Positions 8,687-17,527 of a stretch of 64,000 nt of DNA are shown here, in pieces. The DNA is from Vreelandella glaciei (GTDB lineage Bacteria > Pseudomonadota > Gammaproteobacteria > Pseudomonadales > Halomonadaceae), in NCBI RefSeq assembly GCF_013415125.1, contig NZ_JACCDE010000007.1, positions 62,001 through 126,000 of the forward strand, written 5' to 3'. Below the pieces are notes generated by a model. That model searched no databases, had not been told where the DNA came from, and was given only the letters and a program-made list of their open reading frames with translations. The position numbers and the translations under genes are program-made. Position 1 is the first letter of the stretch, and the number at the start of each line of letters is the position of its first letter.

Positions 8687-9742
8687 ATGATTCCATCCCA
8701 ACAGATCGCGATTATCGAAGCCTTTGACGCGGCACGCTGCGCGCAGCCGCGGCTACCTGCGATTGAGATAGCCGAGCGCTTATCGATCAGCGAAGGCGAG
8801 CTGCAGGCCGCCCGGTTAGGGCGCGACGTTTGGACGCTGCCGCTCTCGCCCAGCGATATCGCCGCCTACCTGCCCCAACTGGGGCGGGTGAAGGCGTTGA
8901 CTCGCTCCCGGCTGGCCGTGTTAGAGCAGACCGGCGATTACCCTGAACTTGGCGGCGGGCCACAAACAGGCCTGTTACTCGACCCAGGTGGCCTGGATCT
9001 ACGCTTGCTCTACACTCACTGGCACTGGGCCTGCCTGATTCGTGATCCTATGCCTGACACCAGCGTGGAAGAAGCGCAGTGGCGCTGGAGCCTACAGATA
9101 TTCAACCAGCACGGCTGCGCCGTTCACAAATGCTTTGCCCTGGAGAATCCCCTGCCGCGCCCCTGGGGTGCCTTAGCGGCCTTGGGCACTCGGGACACGC
9201 CAGCGTTTACCCAGAGCATGCCCCGCCTAAAGCGCCCGCTGCCCGAAGCGCCAACCCTCGCTAGCGAGTGGGGCGCGATGCGCGACGCGCACCAGTTCTT
9301 TGCCCTCCTCCAGCGTCATCACCTGGAGCGCATTGAGGCCAACCAACTGATGGAAGGCCGCTATACCCGCTCGCTGCCTGTGCAGGCGCTGGAAACAGCG
9401 CTCCAGTACGCCAGCCTCCGCGCGCTGCCGTTGATGCTGTTTGTCGCCAGCCCCGGCTGCGTGCAAATCCGCACCGGTAAATTACCCACCCCGCAACGCG
9501 CACGCGGCTGGCTCAACTTGTTTGGCGAGCAGTTCACCCTGCACCTGAATGACACCGCTATCGACCAAGTGTGGCAAGTCAGCAAACCCAACCGCGACGG
9601 CGGCGTGACCAGCATTGAAGCCTTCGATGCCGAAGGTTCGTTAGTGCTGCAACTTTACGCGGAGCGTCAGGAAGGCCGCGTGGAACGTCGCGAGTGGCGG
9701 CAACTACTGGGTAAGCTCGGCAGCCAAGAGGCGGTGGCATGA
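8687..9742 (+). CDS. hmuS: Hemin-degrading/heme-transfer factor HmuS (HemS/ChuS family)
   Basis: Cytoplasmic protein that takes heme delivered by the ABC importer and, in characterised relatives, either chaperones or oxidatively opens it. At 351 aa it is the size of the tandem-repeat HemS/ChuS proteins. The second half contains the DAHQFFALLQRHHL segment, corresponding to the place of the heme-ligating His in this family. It starts 31 bases after the receptor gene and overlaps hmuT by four bases (ATGA), so translational coupling is likely. Confidence 0.9.
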   Translation: MIPSQQIAIIEAFDAARCAQPRLPAIEIAERLSISEGELQAARLGRDVWTLPLSPSDIAAYLPQLGRVKALTRSRLAVLEQTGDYPELGGGPQTGLLLDPGGLDLRLLYTHWHWACLIRDPMPDTSVEEAQWRWSLQIFNQHGCAVHKCFALENPLPRPWGALAALGTRDTPAFTQSMPRLKRPLPEAPTLASEWGAMRDAHQFFALLQRHHLERIEANQLMEGRYTRSLPVQALETALQYASLRALPLMLFVASPGCVQIRTGKLPTPQRARGWLNLFGEQFTLHLNDTAIDQVWQVSKPNRDGGVTSIEAFDAEGSLVLQLYAERQEGRVERREWRQLLGKLGSQEAVA

Positions 9743-10623
9743 CCTCCTACTATATAAAGACGCGATTGTTGGGGATAGCTGTATTGGGATGGCTACTGGC
9801 TGGCACACCTTTGGCCCATGCTGACGAGCGTTGGGTGGTGCTGGGCGGCGATATCGCTGAAACCGTTGCCGCCCTGGAGGCCGACATTAATGTCATTGCT
9901 CGGGATGACACGGTGGTGTATCCAACGGCTATGGCGGCGCTGCCCTCGGTGGGTTATCTGCGCCAGCTCTCCGCTGAAAGCATCCTGTCGGTTAAACCTG
10001 ACCAGGTGTTAGCCGCCGGGCACGCAGGCCCCAAGGAAGTGCTTGAGCAGTTGGGGGCTGTCGGTGTCAGCGTAGAGCTCATCAGCGCCCCGCCCAACCT
10101 TAATGCGATTGCCGATAAAGTCCGCGCCGTCGGACAAGTAACTGACCGTCGCGACGCGGCAGAGGCCTTGGCAAATGCGTTGAACGCCAAACTTGACCGG
10201 CTAGCTAGCCTGCCCGCTCTACCCCCCACTCGCGCCATGTTTATCATGCAGCATAGCGGCTTAACACCCCGGGCGGCAGGCAGCGACACGGCAGCGCATA
10301 CCGCGCTCGAAGCGGTGGGCCTGGCAAATGCCTTCGCCGAGATGCAAGGCTACCACAGCGTGGGCGCCGAAGCCCTGGCTCGGCAGGCACCGGAGATTGT
10401 GGTTGTCTCGGAACGGGGCTTGGCGGCAATGGGCGGTGAAGCGGCACTATGGCAACTGCCCGGCATGGCGTTAACACCCGCAGGCCGCGCACGGCAATTT
10501 ATCGTGATTAACGACCAAGCGCTGCTGGGCTTTGGCCCTCGTGCCCCTGATCAATTGCTCACCTTGCGTCAGGACGTCGAAGCTCTATTAGGCATAACCG
10601 CCACTGCTCTGATAAGCCCATGA
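9739..10623 (+). CDS. hmuT: Heme ABC transporter, periplasmic heme-binding protein HmuT
   Basis: Periplasmic heme-binding component. 294 aa with a signal peptide ending about residue 28 (hydrophobic stretch, then PLAHA). The mature protein has the BtuF/HmuT-like pattern: RWVVLGGDIAETVAAL at the start, VGYLRQLSAESILSVKPDQVLA, and later EIVVVSERGL. It carries the captured heme to HmuUV. It overlaps hmuS upstream and hmuU downstream by four bases each, showing a tightly packed operon. Confidence 0.92.
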   Translation: MTSYYIKTRLLGIAVLGWLLAGTPLAHADERWVVLGGDIAETVAALEADINVIARDDTVVYPTAMAALPSVGYLRQLSAESILSVKPDQVLAAGHAGPKEVLEQLGAVGVSVELISAPPNLNAIADKVRAVGQVTDRRDAAEALANALNAKLDRLASLPALPPTRAMFIMQHSGLTPRAAGSDTAAHTALEAVGLANAFAEMQGYHSVGAEALARQAPEIVVVSERGLAAMGGEAALWQLPGMALTPAGRARQFIVINDQALLGFGPRAPDQLLTLRQDVEALLGITATALISP

Positions 10624-11660
10624 TTGCACTACTTAATGCCTACCGCTATCGCATGCTGATTCCAGTTAACCGCACAACCCGCGTGCTCGCAGGATTAACC
10701 GCTGCGCTGTTGCTGGCCTTAGTCTGGGCGGCCGCCTCTGGCGCGCTGGGTATCTCGCCCTGGGAAGTACTCCGCGGCCAGGAAGACCCGTTCAGTGTGC
10801 AAGTTTGGTGGCAGTTGCGCCTGCCGCGCTTACTGCTGGGTGTAGCGGTGGGGGCGATGCTTGCCGGTAGCGGCGCCGCCATGCAGGGGCTGTTTCGTAA
10901 CCCGCTGGCCGATCCCACCCTGCTCGGCCTTGCCAGTGGTGCCGGGCTTTTCGTAGCAGTGTGGATCGTGCTCTTTCAAGACAGCGGCGCAGGTAGCCTT
11001 TACGGTCAGTTCGCGGCAGGCTTTCTGGGGGCTTTGTGCGTCTGTTTGATTGTCTTTGGCATTGCCAAGCGCCAGGGCGGCGGCAGTGCGGCGGTCATGA
11101 CCCTGCTACTGGCTGGTTTGGCCATCAACACCCTAGCCGGGGCTGGCGGCGGGGTTTTAGCCTTTATCGCCAGCGATGAGCAGCTACGCCAGCTTAGTTT
11201 ATGGGGCATGGGTACGCTGACTAACGCCCTGTGGCGCACCACGGCGCTCGCCCTGGTACTGATTGCCGCTGCCCTGTGGCTGTTAATGCGTAGCGCTCGT
11301 GAACTCGACCTGCTCCAGCTAGGCGAAGCGACTGCGCATGCGGCGGGGCTGGATGCAAGCCATTTAAAACGCCGGGTGGTGATCGCGACCTCATTGGGAG
11401 TAGGAATCTGTGTGGCGCTTACCGGCGTCATTGGCTTTTTGGGCCTGCTGGTACCCCATTGCCTGCGGCTTTGGTTAGGACCTGGCCATCGGCTGCTGCT
11501 GCCCGCCTCAATGCTCGGCGGCGCGTTGCTGCTGGTCGTTGCTGATACGCTAGCTCGCACCGTCGCTGCCCCGGCAGAAATCCCCGTGGGTCTGCTGACT
11601 AGCCTGCTCGGCGGCCCCTATTTCCTGTACCTACTGATGCGCAGGAACCGAGCATGCTAA
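10620..11660 (+). CDS. hmuU: Heme ABC transporter permease HmuU (FecCD family)
   Basis: Inner-membrane permease, 346 aa, about ten membrane helices, FecCD/BtuC type. Typical signatures: QLRLPRLLLGVAVGAMLAGSGAAMQG, NPLADPTLLG, and the ATPase-contact region GVIGFLGLLVPH near residue 270. Forms a homodimer that passes heme to the cytoplasm. It overlaps hmuT by four bases and hmuV by seven. Confidence 0.93.
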   Translation: MIALLNAYRYRMLIPVNRTTRVLAGLTAALLLALVWAAASGALGISPWEVLRGQEDPFSVQVWWQLRLPRLLLGVAVGAMLAGSGAAMQGLFRNPLADPTLLGLASGAGLFVAVWIVLFQDSGAGSLYGQFAAGFLGALCVCLIVFGIAKRQGGGSAAVMTLLLAGLAINTLAGAGGGVLAFIASDEQLRQLSLWGMGTLTNALWRTTALALVLIAAALWLLMRSARELDLLQLGEATAHAAGLDASHLKRRVVIATSLGVGICVALTGVIGFLGLLVPHCLRLWLGPGHRLLLPASMLGGALLLVVADTLARTVAAPAEIPVGLLTSLLGGPYFLYLLMRRNRAC

Positions 11661-12415
11661 CGCTCCATCAGGCTGGTTTGACTAACACTCCCGCTATCGC
11701 CCCACTAGACGGCACGATTCGACCCGGCGAGCTGCTTGCCATTGTTGGCCCCAACGGTGCGGGCAAGAGCACGCTGCTCAGTATGCTGTCGGGCTTTCGC
11801 AGCGCCGAACAGGGCGAGCTACATCTGGATGGCAAACCCTTGCGCGCATGGCCCATCACCGAGCTTGCCAACCGGCGGGCGCTGGTCGCCCAGCAAGAGT
11901 TGCCCGGTTTTGACTGGCAAACCGATGAGCTGTTGAGTCTAGGCAGTAACCCGGCTAAATCACTGGTCGCAGCGCTACTTAACGACCTGGATTTAACCCA
12001 CCTCGCCAAGCGCAGCGTGCTCTCGCTTTCCGGCGGCGAACGCCAGCGGGTGATGATCGCCCGAGGCGCCTGCCAGCTACTTTCAAGGTGTTCTCCCACT
12101 GCCAAGGAGGGCGGTATTTTACTGCTGGACGAACCGACCAGCGCACTGGATATCGGCCAGCAGCAGCGTCTGATGCGCCAACTACGCAGCTGGGCCACGC
12201 AGCACCACATGGCCATTGTTTGCGTGCTTCACGACCTGAATCTCGCCAGCACCTACGCTGACCGGGTATGGCTGCTGAATCAAGGGCAGCGTATTGACCA
12301 TGGCCTACCCAACCAAGTGCTCAACCCCGCGACCATTGCGAAGATTTACGCGGCCGAGCTGCAGCACATTGAGGGCGGCACCCACGGCAAGCCCCTGCTT
12401 GCCCTGGCGCCTTAA
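11654..12415 (+). CDS. hmuV: Heme ABC transporter ATPase HmuV
   Basis: ATP-binding subunit that drives HmuU. 253 aa with Walker A GPNGAGKST (residues 32-40), signature LSGGERQRV, Walker B ILLLDEP and the switch His in CVLHDLN. A short Ser/Cys/Lys-rich insert sits between the signature and Walker B (around RCSPTAKEGG), a feature seen in some HmuV proteins. It is the last transport gene of the operon; a DUF454 membrane protein follows after 111 bases. Confidence 0.94.
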   Translation: MLTLHQAGLTNTPAIAPLDGTIRPGELLAIVGPNGAGKSTLLSMLSGFRSAEQGELHLDGKPLRAWPITELANRRALVAQQELPGFDWQTDELLSLGSNPAKSLVAALLNDLDLTHLAKRSVLSLSGGERQRVMIARGACQLLSRCSPTAKEGGILLLDEPTSALDIGQQQRLMRQLRSWATQHHMAIVCVLHDLNLASTYADRVWLLNQGQRIDHGLPNQVLNPATIAKIYAAELQHIEGGTHGKPLLALAP

Positions 12416-12526
12416 GACACCTTTCAGCAGCCAACGAATCGAGTGGCAAAGCCCTCATATAAGTCCATACTTATCCATACGTAACGGGCAATATAGGCAT
12501 CACTGTGTGCCAATTGGGGAGCAGGA

Positions 12527-12901
12527 ATGAGACTGATCAGCCTCATGTGGGTAATGCTGGCAGGAGTGAGTTTTAGCATCGGTGTATTAGGTATTTTTCT
12601 GCCCCTACTGCCGACCACCGTGTTTATGCTAATGGCTGTTTACTGTGCCTCCAAAGGCTCACCGCGCTTTGAAGCCTGGATCCGCTCCCGCCACTATGTC
12701 GGGCCACTGCTGGTTATCTGGGAACAAGAACGCGCCATACCCCGACGTGCTAAGTTGGCGGCCGTTAGCATGATAGCGTTGAGCGCGCTGATCACTGCTT
12801 GGTCACTCGGCCCCGGCTGGACACGCTGGGGGGTGATCGTTCTCCTGATGCTGGTTGCCGTTTGGCTGGCCACCCGGCCAGAGCCCTCCTCTTCGCCTTA
12901 A
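12527..12901 (+). CDS. DUF454 (YbaN-type) inner-membrane protein
   Basis: Small membrane protein, 124 aa. The pattern near the start (LGVLGIFLPLLPTTVFMLMA), the polar middle (SPRFEAWIRSR), and the two C-terminal hydrophobic stretches match DUF454/YbaN. Function is unknown. Family members are frequently found beside iron or heme uptake genes, and here it follows hmuV in the same direction with its own GGAG site, so it could belong to the heme operon. It converges with the Lrp-type regulator only seven bases away. Confidence 0.8.
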   Translation: MRLISLMWVMLAGVSFSIGVLGIFLPLLPTTVFMLMAVYCASKGSPRFEAWIRSRHYVGPLLVIWEQERAIPRRAKLAAVSMIALSALITAWSLGPGWTRWGVIVLLMLVAVWLATRPEPSSSP

Positions 12902-12908
12902 CACACGA

Positions 12909-13415
12909 CTAAACCAGCACCTTATGGGTCGAGACCACCTGCCGCAGTCCCATAAACGAGCGGATCTGGCGCACGCCGGGCAGGTAGAGCAGCTGCTCGG
13001 CGTGCAATTTGTTGAAACTCTGGCTGTCCCGCGTGCGCACCAGCATAAAATAATCAAACTCCCCTGTTACTACGTGACACTCCATACAACCAGAAACCTT
13101 CTGGGCCGCCTCTTCAAAGGCGGCAAAGGATTCCGGCGTCGAGCGATCCAGCACCACGCCAATCAATACCACCATACCTGCCTGTAGCTGCTCCGGGTCT
13201 AAATGCGCCACCACCCTGCTGATTACCCCATCCCGCTTGAGCCTTTCCACCCTGCGTAAGCACGCCGCCGGGCTCAAGCTCACCTGCTCTGCCAGCGCAA
13301 CATTGGAGAGCGTCGCGTCGTCCTGAAGCAGTTTAAGGATACGCCGATCTGTTCGGTCTAGTTCAGCCGCCTGATCATCAGGCTCAGGGCGTGAACGGGA
13401 GGTTTTTGAGCGCAC
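12909..13415 (-). CDS. acdR: Lrp/AsnC-family regulator, probable AcdR (ACC deaminase regulator)
   Basis: 168 aa. The N-terminal helix-turn-helix (about residues 18-75) has LDRTDRRILKLLQDDATLSN and LSPAACLRRVERL; the C-terminal RAM ligand domain follows (VAHLDPEQL, then GEFDYFMLVRTRD). In ACC-degrading bacteria an Lrp-type protein, AcdR, lies divergently upstream of acdS and activates it; the same layout is seen here, which is the reason for the name. It starts with GTG at 13415 with an AAGG eight bases upstream. The protein itself cannot be told from other Lrp members without alignment. Confidence 0.8.
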   Translation of the reverse strand: MRSKTSRSRPEPDDQAAELDRTDRRILKLLQDDATLSNVALAEQVSLSPAACLRRVERLKRDGVISRVVAHLDPEQLQAGMVVLIGVVLDRSTPESFAAFEEAAQKVSGCMECHVVTGEFDYFMLVRTRDSQSFNKLHAEQLLYLPGVRQIRSFMGLRQVVSTHKVLV

Positions 13416-13618
13416 TATTATTTACCTTATTCATCTATAAACACTATTTAAGCCCACAAAAAAAATGTCTTAGCAACTTTTATTGCTTTAAACCAGCCAA
13501 CTTTGCAACACAAAAATCATAGCTAACACTTACTATAAATAGCAGAGAGCACGCCAATTGTTCACAACAACTTTAGCCACCCTATATCGCACCCAATGTT
13601 TTAAAGCTGGAGATTGCT

Positions 13619-14635
13619 ATGAACCTCGAACGCTTCCCACGTTACCCACTCACCTTTGGCCCCTCTCCCATTACGCCGCTCAAGCGGCTAAGCGAACATT
13701 TAGGCGGTGAAGTAGAGCTCTACGCCAAACGTGAAGACTGCAATAGTGGCCTGGCCTTTGGTGGCAACAAGACCCGTAAGCTGGAGTACTTGATTCCTGA
13801 GGCGCTGGAACAGGGCTGCGATACGTTGGTATCGATTGGCGGTATTCAATCCAACCAGACCCGGCAGGTCGCTGCTGTCGCCGCTCACTTGGGCATGCAG
13901 TGCGTACTGGTGCAGGAGAACTGGGTTAACTACTCCGATGCGGTGTATGACCGGGTGGGCAATATCGAGATGTCGCGCATCATGGGCGCCGATGTACGCT
14001 TGGATGACGCGGGGTTCGATATCGGCATTCGCCCCAGCTGGGAGCAGGCGATGGAGGATGTTCGCCAACGCGGTGGCAAACCGTTTCCGATTCCCGCTGG
14101 CTGCTCCGAACACCCTTACGGCGGCTTAGGCTTTGTAGGTTTTGCCGAAGAGGTACGTCAGCAGGAGAAAGAGCTCGGCTTCACGTTTGACTATATCGTG
14201 GTGTGCTCGGTCACCGGCAGCACCCAGGCGGGCATGGTAGTGGGGTTTGCCGCCGATGGTCGCGCCCAGCGAGTGATTGGCATTGACGCCTCTGCCAAGC
14301 CGGAGCAAACCCGTGACCAGATCTTGCGCATCGCCCGCAATACGGCCGAGTTGTTGGAATTGGAAGGCGGCATTAGCGATGACGATGTCATTTTGGACAC
14401 CCGCTTCGGCGGCCCCGAGTACGGCCTGCCCAACGAAGGCACGCTGGAAGCCATTCGCCTATGTGCCCGCCTCGAAGGTGTACTCACCGACCCGGTTTAC
14501 GAAGGTAAATCCATGCACGGCATGATTGATATGGTGCGCAACGGTGAATTCCCAGCAGGTTCAAAAGTACTCTACGCCCACCTGGGCGGCGTGCCAGCAC
14601 TCAATGCTTACAGCTTTCTGTTTCGGAATGGCTAG
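13619..14635 (+). CDS. acdS: 1-aminocyclopropane-1-carboxylate (ACC) deaminase AcdS
   Basis: PLP enzyme that opens ACC, the plant ethylene precursor, to 2-oxobutyrate and ammonia. 338 aa, the exact length of the Pseudomonas enzyme as I recall it, with very similar sequence throughout. The PLP lysine is K51 (GGNKTRK), S78 lies in GIQSNQ, and Y294 is present. The two residues used to separate true ACC deaminases from D-cysteine desulfhydrase are also present: E295 (YEGKS) and L322 (AHLGG). No signal peptide. It stands alone, divergent from the Lrp-type regulator, with a 203-base AT-rich spacer that should hold the AcdR-controlled promoter. ACC deaminase implies contact with plants or algae, or use of ACC as a nitrogen source. 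Confidence 0.96.
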   Translation: MNLERFPRYPLTFGPSPITPLKRLSEHLGGEVELYAKREDCNSGLAFGGNKTRKLEYLIPEALEQGCDTLVSIGGIQSNQTRQVAAVAAHLGMQCVLVQENWVNYSDAVYDRVGNIEMSRIMGADVRLDDAGFDIGIRPSWEQAMEDVRQRGGKPFPIPAGCSEHPYGGLGFVGFAEEVRQQEKELGFTFDYIVVCSVTGSTQAGMVVGFAADGRAQRVIGIDASAKPEQTRDQILRIARNTAELLELEGGISDDDVILDTRFGGPEYGLPNEGTLEAIRLCARLEGVLTDPVYEGKSMHGMIDMVRNGEFPAGSKVLYAHLGGVPALNAYSFLFRNG

Positions 14636-14793
14636 CGAATAGCTAACCCCATCTAATCCGATCAACTGCCCGTCTGGCCGGTAGCTTAAAAGGCGCTTCC
14701 AGGCGGTCCCCTCACATCCGCGCTTAAATAGCTGTACAAATGAATAACAGAAATTAGACTCGGCGTATAAGGTTCCTGCTAATGAGGTTCGCC

Positions 14794-15132
14794 ATGTCTG
14801 CTATTCTTCCTGCCTACCTCACGCTTACCGACGTTAAGCAACTCCCTGCGCCGCTCCCTGAAGTCGAGTTACATGGACTCGATATGGGTTGGTATATCGT
14901 GCGCTTGCATCACCATGATTCCATCGGCCTGCTGGTTGATGCCAACGGCGAAGCACAGCGTTTTAGCGGTACCCAGTGGGTTAGCCGGGCGCTGGCACCG
15001 TTAGGTTATACCCACGGCACCGTCACCTGGGCCGATACCACCGATGAAATGATCGGCAATAGCACACCACCGGTCTCCGCCAAGCAGCGCATGCGGTATG
15101 GCACGCGCGTCGCCTTTGCTACCCAACACTAA
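14794..15132 (+). CDS. Small hypothetical protein (DUF6482-like)
   Basis: 112 aa from the ATG at 14794, preferred because a GAGG lies six bases upstream; an in-frame ATG at 14782 is the alternative. Soluble, no signal or membrane segment. The layout (HGLDMGWYIVRLHHHDSIGLLVDANGEAQRF-type beta strands, then a short helix) resembles small DUF6482 proteins of Pseudomonas and relatives, by memory only. Function unknown. It is an isolated gene between acdS and mgtE. Confidence 0.6.
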   Translation: MSAILPAYLTLTDVKQLPAPLPEVELHGLDMGWYIVRLHHHDSIGLLVDANGEAQRFSGTQWVSRALAPLGYTHGTVTWADTTDEMIGNSTPPVSAKQRMRYGTRVAFATQH

Positions 15133-15258
15133 GAAGACGCGGCCATTCCCGCCGCGGCCACATGGCTTTCAACTCAGCCTGTCGATAAGATCCAAGGTGA
15201 GCCATCACGAGTTTTCAAGTGATTGTGTTAAAAATGCGTTTTTATAAGGATGGACTCT

Positions 15259-16614
15259 ATGCGCGATGAGGAAAAATATACCAACACCGAGGAGCAACTG
15301 CTGTATCTGCAAAAGTTATTAGATGAAGAAGATACCTCTGCCCTCAAAGAGCTATTCACAGAGCTCGATATATTAGCGATTGCGCGCACGCTTGAGTCGT
15401 TCCCCGCTAAAACACGTGTTTTACTTTGGGACTACATTCCAGACGATGTACTTGGTGAAGTCCTAGCAGAAGTCGATGAGGATATTCGCGCTGACTATAT
15501 TGAGGATCTTTCTGCCAGCGATGTTGAACAGATCGTCAGAGGTCTGGATGCCCAGGAAGTCGCCGAAGTTCTCGATGTTGCCGACGAAGAGATAAAAACC
15601 ACCGTCTATGCCAGCCTGGATCAGGAGATACGCGCCCAGGTTGAGAATCTTCATGCCTATGAAGATGATGTGGTGGGTCGATACATGGACCCCGAGACGG
15701 TCAATGTAAAACAAGGCGTGGCATTAGAGGCCGTACAACGCTATATCCGAATTCATCACCTGCTCGACGATGAGTCGCAGCAAATCATGATTACCGACAA
15801 GGAGAAACGTTTACTCGGCACCCTGACCCTGATTGATTTGATTAAACAACCACAGGAAGCCGTGGTTGATGAGTATATGGATGATTTTTTCACCCTAAAC
15901 GATCAAATGAAAGTGAGCGACGCCGCTGCGTTATTGCGCTCAAAAGAGCTCCACTTTGTGCCGGTGTGTGATAGCGATGGATTATTGGTCGGCCAGCTAA
16001 ACGCTGCCGACGTATTAGAAATCACCCAAGATGATGCTGACCTGACGTTGAAACATATGTCCGGTGTTAGCGACGAAGAGGAAGTGTTTACCCCTATTGC
16101 GCGCAGCGCGAAAAGTCGCGGTATTTGGCTGGGTATTAATCTACTGACCGCCTTTTTGGCCGCCTTTGTGATCGGGCAGTTTGAAGCCGTGCTGGATCAA
16201 ATCGTAGCACTCGCCATTCTTATGCCCGTGGTCGCCAGCATGGGCGGAATTGCAGGTAGCCAAACCTTAACGGTGGTCATACGCGGCCTGGCGCTTGGCC
16301 AGCTTGCCGGTAACAATAAACGCTGGCTGTATAATAAGGAGCTATGGGTAGGGATGAGTAACGGTTTGGTATGGGCGCTGGTGGTCGGCGGCATTTCCTA
16401 CCTGTGGTTTAGCGACCCACTGATTACGCTTGTCATCACGCTGGCGATTTTTATCAATATGAGTCTCGCCAACCTTTCTGGTGTCCTCATACCTTTAGTG
16501 CTGAAACGCTTACAAATTGACCCCGCCCTCTCGGGCGCGGTAATTCTCACCACCGTAACGGATGTAGTGGGCTTTCTCTCGTTCTTGGGGCTCGCGACGC
16601 TGATTATTTTGTGA
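15259..16614 (+). CDS. mgtE: Magnesium transporter MgtE
   Basis: Mg2+ channel/transporter. Domains in order: acidic N-terminal MgtE-N superhelix (about 1-130, with KTRVLLWDYIPDD), a CBS pair (about 135-260), a connecting helix and five membrane helices from about 285. The membrane part holds the Mg2+ selectivity stretch (MPVVASMGGIAGSQTL). 451 aa from the ATG at 15259, chosen because an AAGGA lies eight bases upstream; the ATG at 15250 would overlap that site. No Mg2+ riboswitch was recognised upstream. A rho-independent terminator follows. Confidence 0.95.
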   Translation: MRDEEKYTNTEEQLLYLQKLLDEEDTSALKELFTELDILAIARTLESFPAKTRVLLWDYIPDDVLGEVLAEVDEDIRADYIEDLSASDVEQIVRGLDAQEVAEVLDVADEEIKTTVYASLDQEIRAQVENLHAYEDDVVGRYMDPETVNVKQGVALEAVQRYIRIHHLLDDESQQIMITDKEKRLLGTLTLIDLIKQPQEAVVDEYMDDFFTLNDQMKVSDAAALLRSKELHFVPVCDSDGLLVGQLNAADVLEITQDDADLTLKHMSGVSDEEEVFTPIARSAKSRGIWLGINLLTAFLAAFVIGQFEAVLDQIVALAILMPVVASMGGIAGSQTLTVVIRGLALGQLAGNNKRWLYNKELWVGMSNGLVWALVVGGISYLWFSDPLITLVITLAIFINMSLANLSGVLIPLVLKRLQIDPALSGAVILTTVTDVVGFLSFLGLATLIIL

Positions 16615-16690
16615 TCAGAACCATTTAATGGCGCGCGCAGCGTCACTACTCACTTCGCCCGCTAACTTTTATCTAATGCTATGCTGTTGT

Positions 16691-16713
16691 GCCCCGCCTC
16701 TGCGGGGCTTTTT
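16691..16713 (+). terminator. Rho-independent terminator after mgtE
   Basis: GC-rich seven-base stem (GCCCCGC/GCGGGGC), four-base loop, then five T. It lies 77 bases past the mgtE stop and ahead of the preferred start of the next gene, supporting the shorter start for that gene. Confidence 0.9.
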
Positions 16714-16741
16714 GTTGACCTCTATTATCAGAGAGAATCGT

Positions 16742-17482
16742 ATGCTCCCCGACTACTCCGTCATTGCCTGGCTGTTGATCGTGTTTTCCGTTTATCTAAC
16801 CGGCGTATCAAAAGGCGGCTTTGCAGGTGGTTTCGGAACACTCTCGGTGCCGTTAATGGCACTAGCGATTAGCCCAACCCAAGCGGCAGGGCTACTGCTT
16901 CCGCTGCTGCTGGTGATGGACGTGTTTGCGGTGAAGGCGTGGTGGGGCAAGCAGTCGAATGCGGAAGTGTGGCGCTTTGTGCCAGGCTTGTTCATCGGCG
17001 TGGCGGTGGGAACAGTGCTATTTGGCAGCTTGAGCGAGCAAGGCGTGCGCTTGGCATTGGGAATTCTATCCGTCGTGTTCGCCGCTTATATGCTGCTAAA
17101 ACCTGTCGCTAAAAAGCCGATTTCCAGCCGTTGGGCGCTGCCTGCGGCCAGCGTTTGTGGGTTTACCAGCTTTATTGCCCACGCGGGCGCGCCGCCAATG
17201 AACATGTATCTAATGCCGCGCAAGCTCTCCAAAGAGACCTTTATTGCCACCTGCACGATCACTTACGCAGTAGTCAACACCATCAAACTGGGCCCATATG
17301 TGTGGCTTGGCGAAGTTAATATGACCAGTGCCTGGGCCTCGCTGCTGCTAGTGCCAGTGGCCTGGATCGGCGTGCGTAACGGCCTTTGGCTGCAAAGCCG
17401 AGTCAATGAAAAGCTGTTTTACCGCTTAGTTATCCTGGCCATGTTCTTGGTGGGTATCAACTTGGTTTGGCAGGCACTCTAA
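16742..17482 (+). CDS. TauE/SafE-family anion exporter
   Basis: Membrane protein of the TauE/SafE (TSUP) family, 246 aa, about eight helices. Two family repeats are visible: VYLTGVSKGGFAGGFG near the start, and the related CGFTSFIAHAGAPPMNMYLMP in the middle. Members export sulfite, sulfoacetate or other small organic anions. The ATG at 16742 is used because it follows the mgtE terminator and has a GAGAG site; a longer reading from 16628 would run through that terminator. It stands alone, so no substrate is suggested. Confidence 0.85.
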   Translation: MLPDYSVIAWLLIVFSVYLTGVSKGGFAGGFGTLSVPLMALAISPTQAAGLLLPLLLVMDVFAVKAWWGKQSNAEVWRFVPGLFIGVAVGTVLFGSLSEQGVRLALGILSVVFAAYMLLKPVAKKPISSRWALPAASVCGFTSFIAHAGAPPMNMYLMPRKLSKETFIATCTITYAVVNTIKLGPYVWLGEVNMTSAWASLLLVPVAWIGVRNGLWLQSRVNEKLFYRLVILAMFLVGINLVWQAL

Positions 17483-17527
17483 CCCAGGGGCGCATTAGAG
17501 TGAAGCGGCCTAAAAAGGTGGTGCTGC

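Noticed and set aside
13619..14635. D-cysteine desulfhydrase as alternative to ACC deaminase
   Set aside because: The discriminating residues E295 and L322 are present, and similarity to AcdS is strong throughout.
15133..15258. Mg2+ riboswitch ahead of mgtE
   Set aside because: The leader is only about 125 bases and no M-box or similar conserved core was recognised.
16628..16741. Longer N-terminus for the TauE/SafE protein after mgtE
   Set aside because: The extension is translated through the mgtE terminator and lacks a ribosome site.
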